Assembly: GCA_014871385.1 (NCBI GenBank)
Contig: CM026432.1
Coordinates: 7,432,825 to 7,496,824 of the forward strand
Direction of reading: 5' to 3'
Length of the DNA: 64,000 bases
Origin: Ceratodon purpureus
Lineage: Eukaryota > Streptophyta > Bryopsida > Pseudoditrichales > Ditrichaceae
Under the pieces are notes generated by a model, which was not told the origin of the DNA, searched no databases, and worked only from the letters and a program-made list of their open reading frames with translations. A program made the translations under genes and the position numbers. Positions within the stretch are counted from its first letter, which is position 1. Each line of letters opens with the position of its first letter. Positions 23,952 through 35,849 of this stretch are shown here, in pieces.

Positions 23952-25149
23952 AAGAATGAGACCTTCGACAAAATTTATACGCACTCGCCTCCCTCGTCGA
24001 CGGTGGTACAAAGTACCCCTGGCAATCAGAAAAACAACGTCAAAGTATTTTAGATCTAAGTACTCTTGAGAGTCAATTTCTGATTTCCAATAAGTAGCAG
24101 ACCCGAATTATCAATATCACATCTCCCTTGAGTTGAGCTTAAGATTCAACAACTCAACACAATTGTGCACATGGTAACAACAACATCTGAACCACCCTCC
24201 GCAACAAAAGTACAAAACACAACAGAAATCGGAATGATGCTAATCGGAATTCAGCAACAAAGTTTGGCTATCAAGAGATGGCTCCAACAACTCCAATGTC
24301 AAGGTCTCCGCACCGGCCAAAAAGCTAGAGGCTCGTAAATGAGCGAATATGACATGCGCAGCACCCTCCTCCTGTACTGTCTACACTCAAAACGCTGACC
24401 GCAAAACACATGTGAGAAGTGGCAGACATGTCCAGAATGCTTGATAACAGAAACCCCGCCACAACAGAAATCGGAACTGTTAACGCGTACTAAGAGAGCC
24501 CTCCAAAGTTTCTAAATTACGCACTACATGGCACGATAAATCAGAATACAGCAGTAATACATGCCATGAGTTTTCGGGTGAACTTCTACTCCTCCCGATA
24601 ATCCCTCACTAAAACCATGCTGAACTACTGATTGACCAATAGCTATGTCTCCATCACCGGAACCCCTGCACGGGGCTTGCCAACAAAGGTTTTTTAGAAT
24701 AATCTCTAATGACCTCAGAAGTCATCTGTCACGTGTACAGAAGTAGGTCATCCACAATTGAAGTGAATTAACCATTGTCGCGCCAAAGTTGCAATCACAG
24801 TCCTCACGTGTCGTCATGCAAACTCACACAATGTCAGCTCTGTGAAGGAACACTCAACATTCACATCGTTGAACCCTATGATCATATTCATATGGCTCAA
24901 AAAGGAAACAAAAAAGTGCTAAATACACATGTTCAGTCTACGGAATGGCCAAAACCCATATAGTCCATACTGCGGGACTGCGGAAATTTTGACCAAACCT
25001 GGCATGAAATATCCTATATCCGGACCGCGCATTCTGATATGCGAGGTCTACATATCACATACAACGGTGGAAACGCTGCAGTTGGAAAATGTTTCGTTTA
25101 TAGCACCCATGGTTTGGAATCTTCAAGAGGGGCACCCCTTCCAATTCTT
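23952..25149. other. Spacer without recognisable gene
   Basis: AC-rich, with many short open frames but nothing coding-like. It separates the divergent F-box promoter side from the 3' end of the coiled-coil gene. Confidence 0.45.
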
Positions 25150-28100
25150 CTACGGCATACTTCCGTCGCGCTTGCGCTTAGCTGGCTTGACTCCACGCCC
25201 CCGTCCCTTCCCTGCATCAGTGACCGTAGCTGGTGCCCGAAATTTCTCCTGAACGCCGATTTGCGCGAGTGCCTTCATATTGCTTACCTTCTCAGTCCTC
25301 GCGACGCCCTGGGTGACTCTCCCTCGCCCAACATTTCCCTTCTTTGGCCCTAGCACACTCCCTGCGTCGGTTTGCGTACCCGGACTTGCTCCCGGCGATG
25401 GACATAGCGTGTTCCTCAAGAACGCCTGCCGCCGCGTGCTCAGAGCCCCCCCAACTGGATTGGAAGACTTCTTAACTCTCGGAGACCCCTGCCCAGCAGC
25501 CACTCTTCCCGACTGCACCGTGTCCACGTCTGGCTCCTGGGAATGCGTTTCTGCAACGTTGTTCTCCGGATCCCCGTCGCTGGAAGGGGACATTGCCCTA
25601 TGAGTTCCCTCACTTATTGTAGTGTCCGTGTGCACGTTCTCAGTTGATGGTGGCGGAATCTCCACACCTTCTACCCCGTCCCCCGTACTGTCCGGCAATG
25701 TCTCAGGTATCACAGAGATCGGTGCCTTACCCCCTCCATCTTCCACAACCAGGCGGGAAGGGTGCCCCAGTTGGCTGAAGCAGACATCCTCAGTCTCCGG
25801 GAATAGAATGCTCTCGTCGGATGACCGAGTGGATAGAGACACCGGCTTCGACGCTGTACCGGATTTACTCCCCGTTGGAGGGGTAACAGTAGGCAGCTCA
25901 TCCACGTGCTCTGTTCGGTCTTCAGGAGCTGCCTTTCCCAGACTCGACGTCGGCGTCTTCCAACTCGCAGAAACAGGGGTTCTCGCATGCTCCGACGAAG
26001 GGGTCAACACGCTCTTCTGCTTCATCGAAGTTGGAGTCCCCGACGGTGACTCCACATGAACTACACATGCACTCACAAATGTCCACATCGTATGTCAGAG
26101 AAGGACTCATTGAGCATACGTACAACTGAAAAAAACCTCAAGCCGAAATTAAGATTAAAAAAAAAAAACATTAAAAAAAAAAAAAAACAATTTTATTCAT
26201 GATGCCTATGACTTGAAAGTGAGTCAGTGAGAGGTCACGGTTCCTCAAGTGGACCACCGAAAGTTCAAGGCCGAAGGTTATTTCCAGTGATTTTGCTGGC
26301 ACATTCAATTCAAAAGTGAAACTCCAGTACAGTTCAATCGCAGTACCGCAAAGTTAGGCAAAGTACATTTCAACCGTTGGAACCCACGAAGCTCAGCAGC
26401 AGTAACAGTGAGGGGCAACAGCACAGCGTATATCCAGTTAACTTGCAGCAGTTCCTGTAAAGCATAGTAGCCCGAAACTTGAACACCGTGAAATGCTCCA
26501 CGACCCATAAGTATACCAAGTACCCAAGTGACCTTACACTGTCCGAAACCTTACATAGTTGAATTTTCAACCGAACACCCATGCTTACACTGATGAAAGC
26601 ACTTTTCTGCAAGTATAGTGCCGAGGAAGGGATGTGCCAGCGCAGAATCCCTCACCAATGCAAGTCCGACGCAATAACGAAAGCGTCACACGGTCGGACA
26701 AGCACTCATCACACTTCGAGTCATGCTGGAAGTCCATGTAAGTGCTCAAAGAAGTACACCAAAAAACCAAAGTGACGCGAAGTTCCTAAAGTGAAGTGTG
26801 CCACGGTCGGACTGATCTAAGGAAGGCGCTGCAGTTCTCTTAGGCATCCCTTGAACACATGCCAAGGAATGGTTCAACTACACCGCAACCAAATTGAACC
26901 GTAATAGAGAAGGATGTGTAAAGCAAAACTAAGAAAGTGAAGTAGAACACTGATGTGGCAATGCTGAAAACACTATGCAGCGCTATGGGAGTGCCGCGAC
27001 AAGGAGAGACTCCTCTACACCGGCCCGTTCAGTGAAACACGGGACGTCTCCAAGTCCAAAAATGCTTCAACCTCGGAAGACTTAGCCATGCCAGTACAGA
27101 AATTGGAACTTCCTGAACGCGTGTCCCTCCAGTCTTTCCTGACACCGTCACTAACCCCTCCCTTCATAACCTAGTCCGAAACCGACAATTCTGTTCATGA
27201 GTGCAGGACGTATCCTACAATGCACGGACATGACATAAAATTATTCAAACCCTAGATCACCAAAGAACCCTCCTTAGGCACAATTCTTAGTCACTCACTC
27301 CTTGAATCCGTGCCCCCGGCACTGTCTCTGTGTCCCTCGATGTACAGCCAATTCATTCCTGTAACTTAGCTCAAACTTAGCACGAGCAAGCAAGTGCTGG
27401 CAGAACCACAAAATTCACAGAATGTCCAGAGTTCATTTAAAACTCCGCAACCCCTTCGCTCTCTCCAGCTGACCATGACAGGAAGAACACCTACGGACCC
27501 TAGCAAGTGCTTCTAGAATGTTGTGGCCCTGTGTACTATGACGGTCGGGCAAGGTGTTTTGGTAAATTGAGCCCGAGATCACCTCACAAAGAAGGTCAAT
27601 GAGCGTACTGATTGCTAAGACTGACGTGAATGTACACTCCGCATCTATGAAACTCAGTCTGTACCCGCACTTCCTACTTTACAGACTTGCTCCACAGGAG
27701 CAGACCCGAATCCATGACTGACTCCACGATTAGCAGAAAGTTGTTACTCATCCAAGGACCGACGCAATGCATTGGAACTTACAGTTAGTAGACGCGGCAT
27801 GAGAGACATGCCCTCCGTCATTCCTAGTGAGCCGGCTTCTATGGCTCTCCAGCTTGGGCTGTCGAAGTGGAGGTAACCGCACTTGATTTGCTCCGAAGCT
27901 ATCCAGCCAGTCTGATTGGAACTCCACCCCAGCGCATATATCACTTGCGCAATCCCTTCTCCCATCACTCAACCAGGCAGCAAGACAAAAATGATGGTAG
28001 CAACACCCACAGTCTGCAATGGAGATGTTATGGCATTTAAAGTGCAACCCGCAAACCGGACAATTCGACACGTATATAACCTGACTTCGCCCCTGCGCCG

Positions 28101-31078
28101 GGACTTTTGGATTTACAATGGGGAGCGGAGTGGTCCCCATGCCCGATCCCACAGCCATCATCTGGACTTGTTCTGTCAATTTGCCCACCCACGTCTCGAG
28201 TCGTGTTGACGCCACACCTCGTAGCCGGATTTCATGCTCAACTTTCCTCAGCTCCGTTTGAAGCCCCTCCTGTTCCAATCTCAGCTGCTCTGTACGTGCG
28301 GACTCCCTATTCAGTATGTGTAGCCCGAATTCCAAATCCTTGTCAATTTGCCTGAGCTCCTTCTCCTCCTCCGCACAGGTCTCTGCAACCATTGCTCCAT
28401 CACATCTCCCTGAATCCCCGTCCATTCTGTTCTCTTTGAAATGCGCCACGAGACTGTCACGGCGACTTCTAATGTTCGCACAGCTCAGCTCCTCCTCTCT
28501 CAGCGACTTCTGACGCTCAGCCAGTGCGCCATCAATTCCCTTGCACTGTTGTTGGAGCTCTTTGCTCTGGTGTTCAAGTACGCATCTGAAAGACAATTGT
28601 TCCCCACCACAGATTAGGTACGTTCCATCGTATAATATATGTGCAATTCGATATAGAAACCGGCAGCTACCTTCACTACAATATTTGGACATGGTTTACG
28701 ACGGACCAGTGCAGGGCATGGTCCAGAATTTCCTTGCCACACCGGAGTACACGCTGTACCGGAATTACCCTAAACATTTTCATACATCAAGTGTTCCGCA
28801 GCGATCCTATCGAATCGTACAAGGGGCCCATACATGATACATCCAGAAGCAACCACATGCTCATTGAGCCGTCCAGATTTACTGGGCGTATCCTTCTTTC
28901 TTATCCCTTGTAATTCACTTCTCACACGGAAATGCACGAAACATTACCACGGACCGGGGACTCCTCGTAAAAACAGAAGACGATACCCTTCGCAAACATT
29001 TCCCACTAAGAGGTCAGTCATGCAGTCAAAGTTTACATGTACTTCTCTATCAGCATGCAGTCCGAATGGTAGGTTTTTTTTTTTTCCTGCTGACTTCGTC
29101 TGCATCTAGGATTTAATTGTCGTCAGTCTAAACCTGGTTTCGCACCTGTGAGTTCGTAAAGAACTGTCCGGACACACGTGAAGGTGGTCAAATGGAGCCG
29201 ACGTCCATTTCTGTGATCGCATCAATCATTCTTCCACACGCACAGTCAGTTCCACTAACCTCTCCTAAATTACTCTACCGTCCCATCCACATTTTTATCA
29301 TTAAAGAGTAATGTTATATTCCAAATCTCATAAGACACAGATGTGATTCGTAGCCATCCGTGGTGGACATGAATTCACATCGCCCTGTGGTATAGCACCG
29401 CAGCATTACCTTCGCAGCCATACTCCATGGTGAACCACAGCGCAAGCCCAGCGTGCAAAAATCATAGTTCTCTATGAGTCATCCACTGAACGTCTACATG
29501 ACTGTCTCTATGAGCATCAACTGCAAAATCTACAAGTTCGATGTTTTGTAACGCATTCTTCCATGTCTGCAACTGGGATTTAATTTTCGACAGTCTAAAC
29601 ATATTTTGCGGCTGCGAGATCCTAAAAAACTGTCAAGCCACATGTAAAGGATATCAAATGGAGCCCGCATCCGTTTTTGTCCACAGCGGACCTGTACATG
29701 TTTGTCGACGGAATACACATAGAAAGACTTCTATCCTGGTGACACAAATGAACTGATAGACATGGAAGCCGACCCGTTTCTGTTTACAACGAAACTTCTT
29801 TCTATGTCGGACCATAACTGATCGTGGCATATACAAAAACGAAATGAACTTATTGGAAGCACACGTATTAGTAATGTAAATTCACTACATTCGAGATAAA
29901 GCAAGGACCACGAATTCCTCTACAGGCTTCAAGACTGACTCAACGACGCCGTAGCATGTCTCTAAGCCATCCGTCCATATTACGATGCTAGTCATAATGC
30001 ATGTCTTTTTACGTTCAATGCCCTAAACCTTCACTGTACATACACATGTGTGCACTGCCGTGAGCACACTACGACCCTATAATGAAATGAAGTCTAACAC
30101 TTCGAAAGCAAGACATTCCACTCCATATCCAAATAGAGAGCATGTCCCTAAACATGCAGACATATAAATAGACAGCAAACCTGCGACCGTTGGCGTCACC
30201 ATCCCCAATGCCGAGTTCAGCATATCAGAAGAGCATAATTCGGGAACCCCTAAACCACCGTCGACATTGGTAGTCGAACTAAGCAATAAGAGCATGCAGA
30301 ATAGAGGACAAACAACCAAACTGTGGAATACATACTTCAATGCATTTTGTTTCTGAAGTTCAGGCTTCCTGACTAGAGTACGAGTTGTATTGCACGGCAC
30401 TCACAGCTTGGGACCAATCCCCTCGAAGTCGGCCTCTGCTTTCTCCAGCATTTCGCTGACGCCCACGCTCTGATCCTCCGTCCACGGCAGCGGCTGGCAC
30501 GTCGCTCCTATTCCCCGTCGGTCCCCACCATGATACGCAGCGTGCATGCCACCACCCGAACAGGGGATTCCAGGAAACTCGTCGAACTTCGAGCTCAGCG
30601 CCTCCTCAACTCTGCCGTCCTTCTGCCAAGCAGTGTACTGCTTCCGACAAATGTCGTGAGCAAATTTAGCCCAGTTGATCTTCGCCCTCCCCTCCCTCTC
30701 CGCCAACCAACTCCTCAAGAAGTAACGCGCATATTCCTTGTTCGGTGGTGCATGGTTGTACATAGCCAGGTACTGCTGCCAAATTTCCGCACACTCATCC
30801 TCTGTGATGAACTCGTTCGCTTCCAATCGAATCCCGCTGCCGCCTTTGTTAGGAAATACTCGTTTGAAGTGGGCTTCGCTGACATGTGACGTCCCACATT
30901 CTGTCTTCCCGCAAATGCCGGCGTCCTCTAACTTCAAGTTTTCCGCGAATTCCTGCACAGACCACCTACAGCGTTGATGGAGCGCTTTTGCAAACTTTAC
31001 CCTTTCTACGTTTTTCCTGTTTAGGTCAGGATCAGACTTTGGGACGATGCCCACCACTTCGCGCTTTGCCGAGGCCAT
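25150..31078 (-). CDS. Three-exon coiled-coil / Cys-His zinc-ligand protein of the giant element
   Basis: Exons 31078-30405, 28585-27783 and 26060-25150 join in phase (2+1, then 1+2), giving about 795 residues. Exon 1 starts MASAKREVV and holds an unknown helical domain (NKEYARYFLRSWLAEREG, INWAKFAHDICRKQY). Exon 2 begins with a coiled coil (VLEHQSKELQQQCKG to LEQEGLQTELRKVEHEI). A RING-like cluster follows (NCPVCGLHFKCHNI, CGCCYHHFCLAAWL, CASDIC). Exon 3 is a Ser/Thr/Pro-rich tail ending in GKGRGRGVKPAKRKRDG, like an AT-hook or nuclear signal. The apparent stop after exon 1 lies in a GTGAGT donor that is conserved in the second copy at 43621, which supports splicing. The gene has no host counterpart that I recognise and sits at the same place, just inside the right terminus, in both giant copies. 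It may be an accessory transposition factor or an E3-like regulator; that is inference. Confidence 0.78.
29040..29720. repeat. Degenerate ~160-bp direct repeat pair in intron 1
   Basis: The stretch at about 29085-29215 recurs at about 29565-29690: GATTTAATT.TCG.CAGTCTAAAC, then AACTGTC..., then CAAATGGAGCC. It lies in the first intron of the minus-strand three-exon gene. No coding role is seen. Confidence 0.6.
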
Positions 31079-31479
31079 CGAAACAATACTCTCTGTTCAG
31101 ATTACCCGTCGACAGCAACAACTCCTGTGCAGTCGCAAAGCCCCAAACCCTATGGACCCTGAACTCCGATGACAATGCTACTAAAACCCTACAGCAACAA
31201 CCCTTACACAGGTGCGGGGCTCCTGGAGAATTCGCTACGAAAGGAAATCACCAGCCATGCAACCCGGTAATTTCCACCATAGCTCAGAGTTCCGAGGCTA
31301 AGAATCGCAAATCTCCCCCAACCTCTCCAACGCACCCTACTCTCTCGAGATAACAATTGCGGAGGAACTCGCTTACACTTCCGCAAAGTATCCAGACAGT
31401 GAAGTGTGCAAAAGTGGTCATCGTGGACTCTACTTCTTGCGACCTATCCCCCATAATCCAGCCTAGACCCTCATGAACA

Positions 31480-31792
31480 TAAATGAAGCCGAATACAAAC
31501 CTGCATGCATCAATTCACCTGCCTTGGAGAAGGTGCTGATCCGGTTGAATGCACAATCTGGCTGCGGAGCAACCTTCGCGGGCGCCTCCACAATGAAGAC
31601 ATTCAACTCGACTCCTGTGTCCACACTTAAACCCCAACAACAAGTGTCCCTTAACCCGGCCCTCTCATTTGGCAGTTGAACAGCCCCCCCACGTTCCCAA
31701 ACGTTCCCACAGGGCAAAAACACGCCACTTGTTTTTCACTGAAAACTGGTCACATTTTGCACTTTGTGGTTCACTTTATTGTGCTTCCCCCC
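31480..31792 (-). repeat. Conserved right end and terminal inverted repeat of the inner giant element
   Basis: The last ~300 bp before 31792 resembles 44740-45039: TCAATTCACCTGCCT, TCCACAATGAAGAC, GCAGTTGAACAGCC and CGTTCCCACAG occur in order in both. The terminal 35 bp (31758-31792) is the inverted copy of 1656-1690. This conserved block lies upstream of the minus-strand gene and may contain its promoter. Confidence 0.78.
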
Positions 31793-31796
31793 ATAT

Positions 31797-33226
31797 TGAT
31801 GTGATGCAATGCTGTGTGAGTGTTCTCAAATATCACTAGATTTGCGACAGAGCATTACAGAGTCACTAAGCATAAGAGAGTCACTAAGTATGATAACCCT
31901 GTATCGAATCGGTACGTGGGCGCTCAGAGTTCCTGCGTTTGAGACTCTGATTTGATAGTTCGCAGCATGAAGAGATACGAGAGTTCTCCAGTGGTCCCAA
32001 TCGTGAGAGCTCAGTGCTGATTCGTACGTCAACTTGGCTAATCCTCAAGTATTTGTGACACAGCAATTTCTAGTGAAGTCAATGGGCAAGCCTGGCAGGA
32101 TTGCGTGTCCCGTTTTACTGGAGTCTACGGAATTTTTCGTCGAGGTTACTCATCGTTGGCAAATCTTTGGACTGCTGCAGATAAACAACTGTACTTGAAG
32201 CTACATATTTTGCGGGGTGAAACGAGAAGGTGTCGCGGTTGCAGACAAGGTATTGCCTCTCTACCTGCATGGTTGATGATTGGGTAATGCAATGCATGCC
32301 TCGCCCCTGTGAATCTGCTCATGATTTTAAATAGAAGCAATTCCACTGAAGGTAACTAATTCTTCTTACACGATGGAAATTGTTTTCAGCTAATGGTTGA
32401 CCGCCATAGCTGTCCTGAGATTTCATCAAGGTCGCTAGAGAAGTTCTCACTGGTACAGCCTGAGGACAATCAATTAAGATTGAAGGAGCAGATCGTTCAA
32501 TATCCACAAAAAGTACAGGTACTGCCATTTTCATCCTCCTCATATTGGACCACTGCAACGGGGGAATTGGGGTCTTCACTGTAGGAAGAGTGTTTTAGTA
32601 AATGCCACTTCACTTTGCCACTCAAGAGTAATCTTTGAAGGAAGTAGGAGTTTCATATCAAACACTTGCACTCACCGATCATCTTCCCAGAGTGGCCTCT
32701 CTGCACTGGGCAGAGTATACATCTGAGTTTGCTTTACAGCTGTTGTCCCTTCTGTTTGTGACATTATCATGAATGTCTCTTCATACCCAGGATATCCTTG
32801 CGATCTTGTTCGTGAATGCTACATTGCTATTACAGTGACCACAGGGTTTTGCACTTACTAAAATGAAATGTAGTTACTGATTGGACGGCTTTGATGTCAC
32901 TAATTGGTAAGTGATCAATCAGAAATGATGGAGTGGATCTCACTTTCCGGCGCAGAGATCCTTGAAGATCTTAGTTGTGGGATCTCGCTTGGGAGCGTCA
33001 GATTGTCTCCAGTAACAACATCAGCATCCCTTCACTACGCAATTCGGCTGAAGCAAAACGCATTAGGTATTTGGTCTTCTCTTCGCAGCCTTCCTTGCAG
33101 TCGCTACATTGTGCATTTACGCTTTCCCATTGCCCTCATCTCTTCTCTGTGCGCCACCGAATCCCTCTGACTGTTGTCGTCATATCTGGCTTGTTTCCGT
33201 AGGTCCGAATCGCAGAACTTACCAGG
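31797..33226. other. Spacer without recognisable gene
   Basis: Nothing coding-like that I can support. Short direct repeats (TCACTAAGCATAAGAGAGTCACTAAG) occur near 31862-31890. By the nested model this is internal DNA of the outer element. Confidence 0.4.
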
Positions 33227-34629
33227 ATGGCTCCTCCGGAAGCATCTTCCGTTGCATGGTTCGTCCAATTCATGCGCCTCTCCAACCGCGGGCTCGTTCC
33301 TACGGTGACGCCCACCGAACTAATGCCCTCCAAAGACGCATGCGCGGAGTTCTTCGGACCGGGAGCCGGCCATGGCTTCCATTTTCAGGACCAGGGAGTT
33401 CCGGAGTACGCACTGTACGTGGAGGAGCTTTTTACACGAGTACTTCAGCAGCCATGGCCAAAATCCGGAGTGAGGCCATTTCACTTCACGCGCGGGTTAC
33501 TGGCGGAGGCGATGGGCGTCGAGGTTAATTGGGCCGACTTCGCTTATCGTGCCACCCATCCCCACCAATCGCCGACTTGTGGGCCGCGCCTCCTACCACA
33601 GTTCGCTAGCCTCACCTCTCCCCTGCCTCCTCTGAATGTCATTATGCCATTAACTCATTCACAGGTAAGCCGCTCACACTTGTCGCATTTCTGTACACAG
33701 CAGTTCACGGTAGGTTCTGTGCAATGTGTGCACGGGGGTATCTCTCGTACAAGCTTCACTCCGTAGACCCCCCCTATTTTCGGGGTGGGGGAAGCATAAT
33801 TCGAGTCCTTTCCAGCACTTACGTGGTCGTCCTTGCATGTGGGTCGGTTTAACGTTTGCGTTTTCTAAACTGGGGAGAAGCGGTCCTAACAAATTTGCGT
33901 GGCAGGGCGATGCAGGGGCGCGTCGTGCAGAATCAGATGTGGCAGCGGATGGTCATGTGATCGTTACAGGTCCCAACCAGGTCACATTGCCCACCGAGAA
34001 AGTGCCTGTCAAAGCGGAGCAAGCTGCTGATGGTATCGTACAAATGGCCATACCTGGAGGAGGGGCTTCACGGGCGGAGCACCCCATGAACGGAAGAGGC
34101 GGAACCCCCCCCCGGGGATGTTGTCAGTGCGTTGATCTTCTTGCGAGCGAATGTCACGATATTGCTAGAGGCAGAGCGTACCCGGCTGTACATGTCAAGT
34201 TGCGAGATTGGAAAGACGGTCAAGAGCATTCGAGGTCGCCTTTTTGCAGAACGAGACCGCTTGAAATTCATAGAACGTAAGGTCGGGGAAAAATCCGACA
34301 GCCATAACAGAGCTGCAAAGGAGTTCGTGCGCGCCCGCGAGGTATTGGAGGCGGCGAAATTCGACGAGGAGCCACCTGCTACGCACGCCGAGAAGAAGGC
34401 AATTAAGACGTTTATTCGGGTCTGTGAAAAGCTGGTGCAATCGTGGCATAACAATTGCGGCGCAGCAAGTTCACGTCTTCAGGCCTGGGAGTTCAAGCTA
34501 CAGAGGCGGGTAACCGAAGTCGCGGAGGAGCTCGCTGCCGCAAAAGCAGCCTCAAAGGAGAAAAACAGACACATCGACATGAATCTGAAGCATCTAAAAG
34601 CTCTCCACACTTACCTTGCGACACTCTGA
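33227..34629 (+). CDS. Coiled-coil protein, possible divergent relative of the three-exon gene
   Basis: Exon 1 (33227-33664, start MAPPEASS) ends in a GTAAGC donor. Exon 2 starts at 33906; both are phase 0. Exon 1 contains EYALYVEELFTRVL and VEVNWADFAYRATH, which echo EYARYFLRSWLAERE and INWAKFAHDICRK of the element gene at 30405-31078. Exon 2 ends in a long Lys/Glu/Ala-rich coiled coil with SRLQAWEFKLQRRV, comparable to TRLETWVGKLTEQV of that gene. The frame shifts by one base at a C9 run (34105-34113), so the gene is broken or the run is mis-sequenced. No zinc cluster or Ser/Pro tail is visible. It lies on the opposite strand within the presumed outer element. Function unknown. Confidence 0.5.
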
Positions 34630-35849
34630 GGTCCCCGTTCTTCCATGGAAGCAGAAGCGAACGGGCACGAGGGACTTGTATGGGGTGACGGGTTCTAGTG
34701 GTCCTAGATAGTCCTAGTACTGTGGCAGACCAGAACATTGCACCTCTTGTAGGACTTAGACCCCCCTTCAAGATTTCCGTTCCAGACAATTTCGGCGTTA
34801 TATGGTGTCTACTAACACTTGGACAATTCTCAGTCTCTGTACATAGGTCAGAACGGTGTGTCAGTCGGGGATAATATTTTTGATGAATTTTGTGTGAAGC
34901 CGCCTCTTTTGGTTTGATGTCGTTCGTGTTGCCCAACATGAATATAGTGGTCCAGCCTTACAATTATCCGCAGTTTTTTGTTATTGCCTTTGTTTCTAGC
35001 ATCGATGAAAGTGGCAGAGCACTTTCCTCTAACGTTTTCTGATTTGGAACACTGCTGTGCTCGGCCACGGTTATTGGGCGAAGTCGAGGTTCCACGCATA
35101 CATGTACTGGCCTTCGCAGCGCTATACTGTACCTTGGTGTGGGATTGTGTTCGCGGAGTAACAATGTTGTGGCAGCGCGATGCAGAGGGAGATCGCAGGT
35201 CAAGAACTCCGAGGTCTGCCTGCAAGGATACCGGCTACAGAATCATTCGCTCGCGGCTGTGGGGACCGATCGGTAAGCTACAATGTGCCTTATTTTCTCG
35301 GACTTCATTGTTCATTTCATTCAGTCATTTCAAGCACTTTGGAACTTTTATTCAGATTACAGACAACCCACCGTGTAAAATCTATAATTGTGTTTAATGC
35401 CTCCGTGCTATCAGGAATGGAGGTATCGAAGGCCCGGGTCCAACAGCCTGCACCATCCTACTCTGCACCGGGTACTCGTTGCTCGGACACATTGGGAGGA
35501 TGTCTACAGTGACCGCGACGTGTGCTGAATCTCACATAGAGGGGACGTATTCCACCGGTATTCCACTTCTGCAACACTTATTCCGCTGTGTTTCCGCGTG
35601 CCATGTCCTGTGTCGAAGTTTTTTTCCGCTGTGTGTTTATGTTGTTGTTAAGATTCTAAGGAATTCATTTTCAACGCTTGGGACGCGTACCATGTGGAAT
35701 CACGTTGCTGACCCCTCGCAAACTATTCAAATGATACTAACTGGAACTTGCTTTGTACTGTCCAGCCGCGAGGCGCTGCTGTCTGCCTGTGCAAAGTGAT
35801 GTTCTAATTCCCTTCCCCTGGCTGACCAGTGCGTGTACCTGCCCTTCCC

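Larger units (their letters stand above)
1656..31792. mobile_element. Giant TIR transposon (30.1 kb, inner copy) with cargo genes
   Basis: The left terminus starts GGGGGGAAGCACAATAAAG at 1656. The right terminus at 31758-31792 is its reverse complement over about 35 bp. Both ends are flanked by ATAT (1652-1655 and 31793-31796), a 4-bp target-site duplication. The left subterminal 400 bp resembles the left part of the 737-bp element at 60225, and the right subterminal about 300 bp resembles the right end of the outer copy before 45039, so the two ends behave as family-specific termini. Content in order: transposase-like gene, TWD40-2 fragment, B3 gene, F-box gene, three-exon coiled-coil/zinc gene. 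A 4-bp duplication is known for superfamilies such as Sola and some Ginger elements; assignment here is open. The alternative is two unrelated short elements that happen to sit 30 kb apart, which the matching duplication makes less likely. Confidence 0.72.

Noticed and set aside
1656-31792. Interpretation as a Maverick/Polinton or an integrated large DNA virus
   Set aside because: No protein-primed polymerase, capsid, packaging ATPase or retroviral-type integrase is seen; the cargo consists of plant genes with spliceosomal introns.
1656-31792. Interpretation as a Helitron (gene-capturing)
   Set aside because: There are clear inverted repeats and a duplicated target; no Rep/helicase and no CTRR hairpin end.
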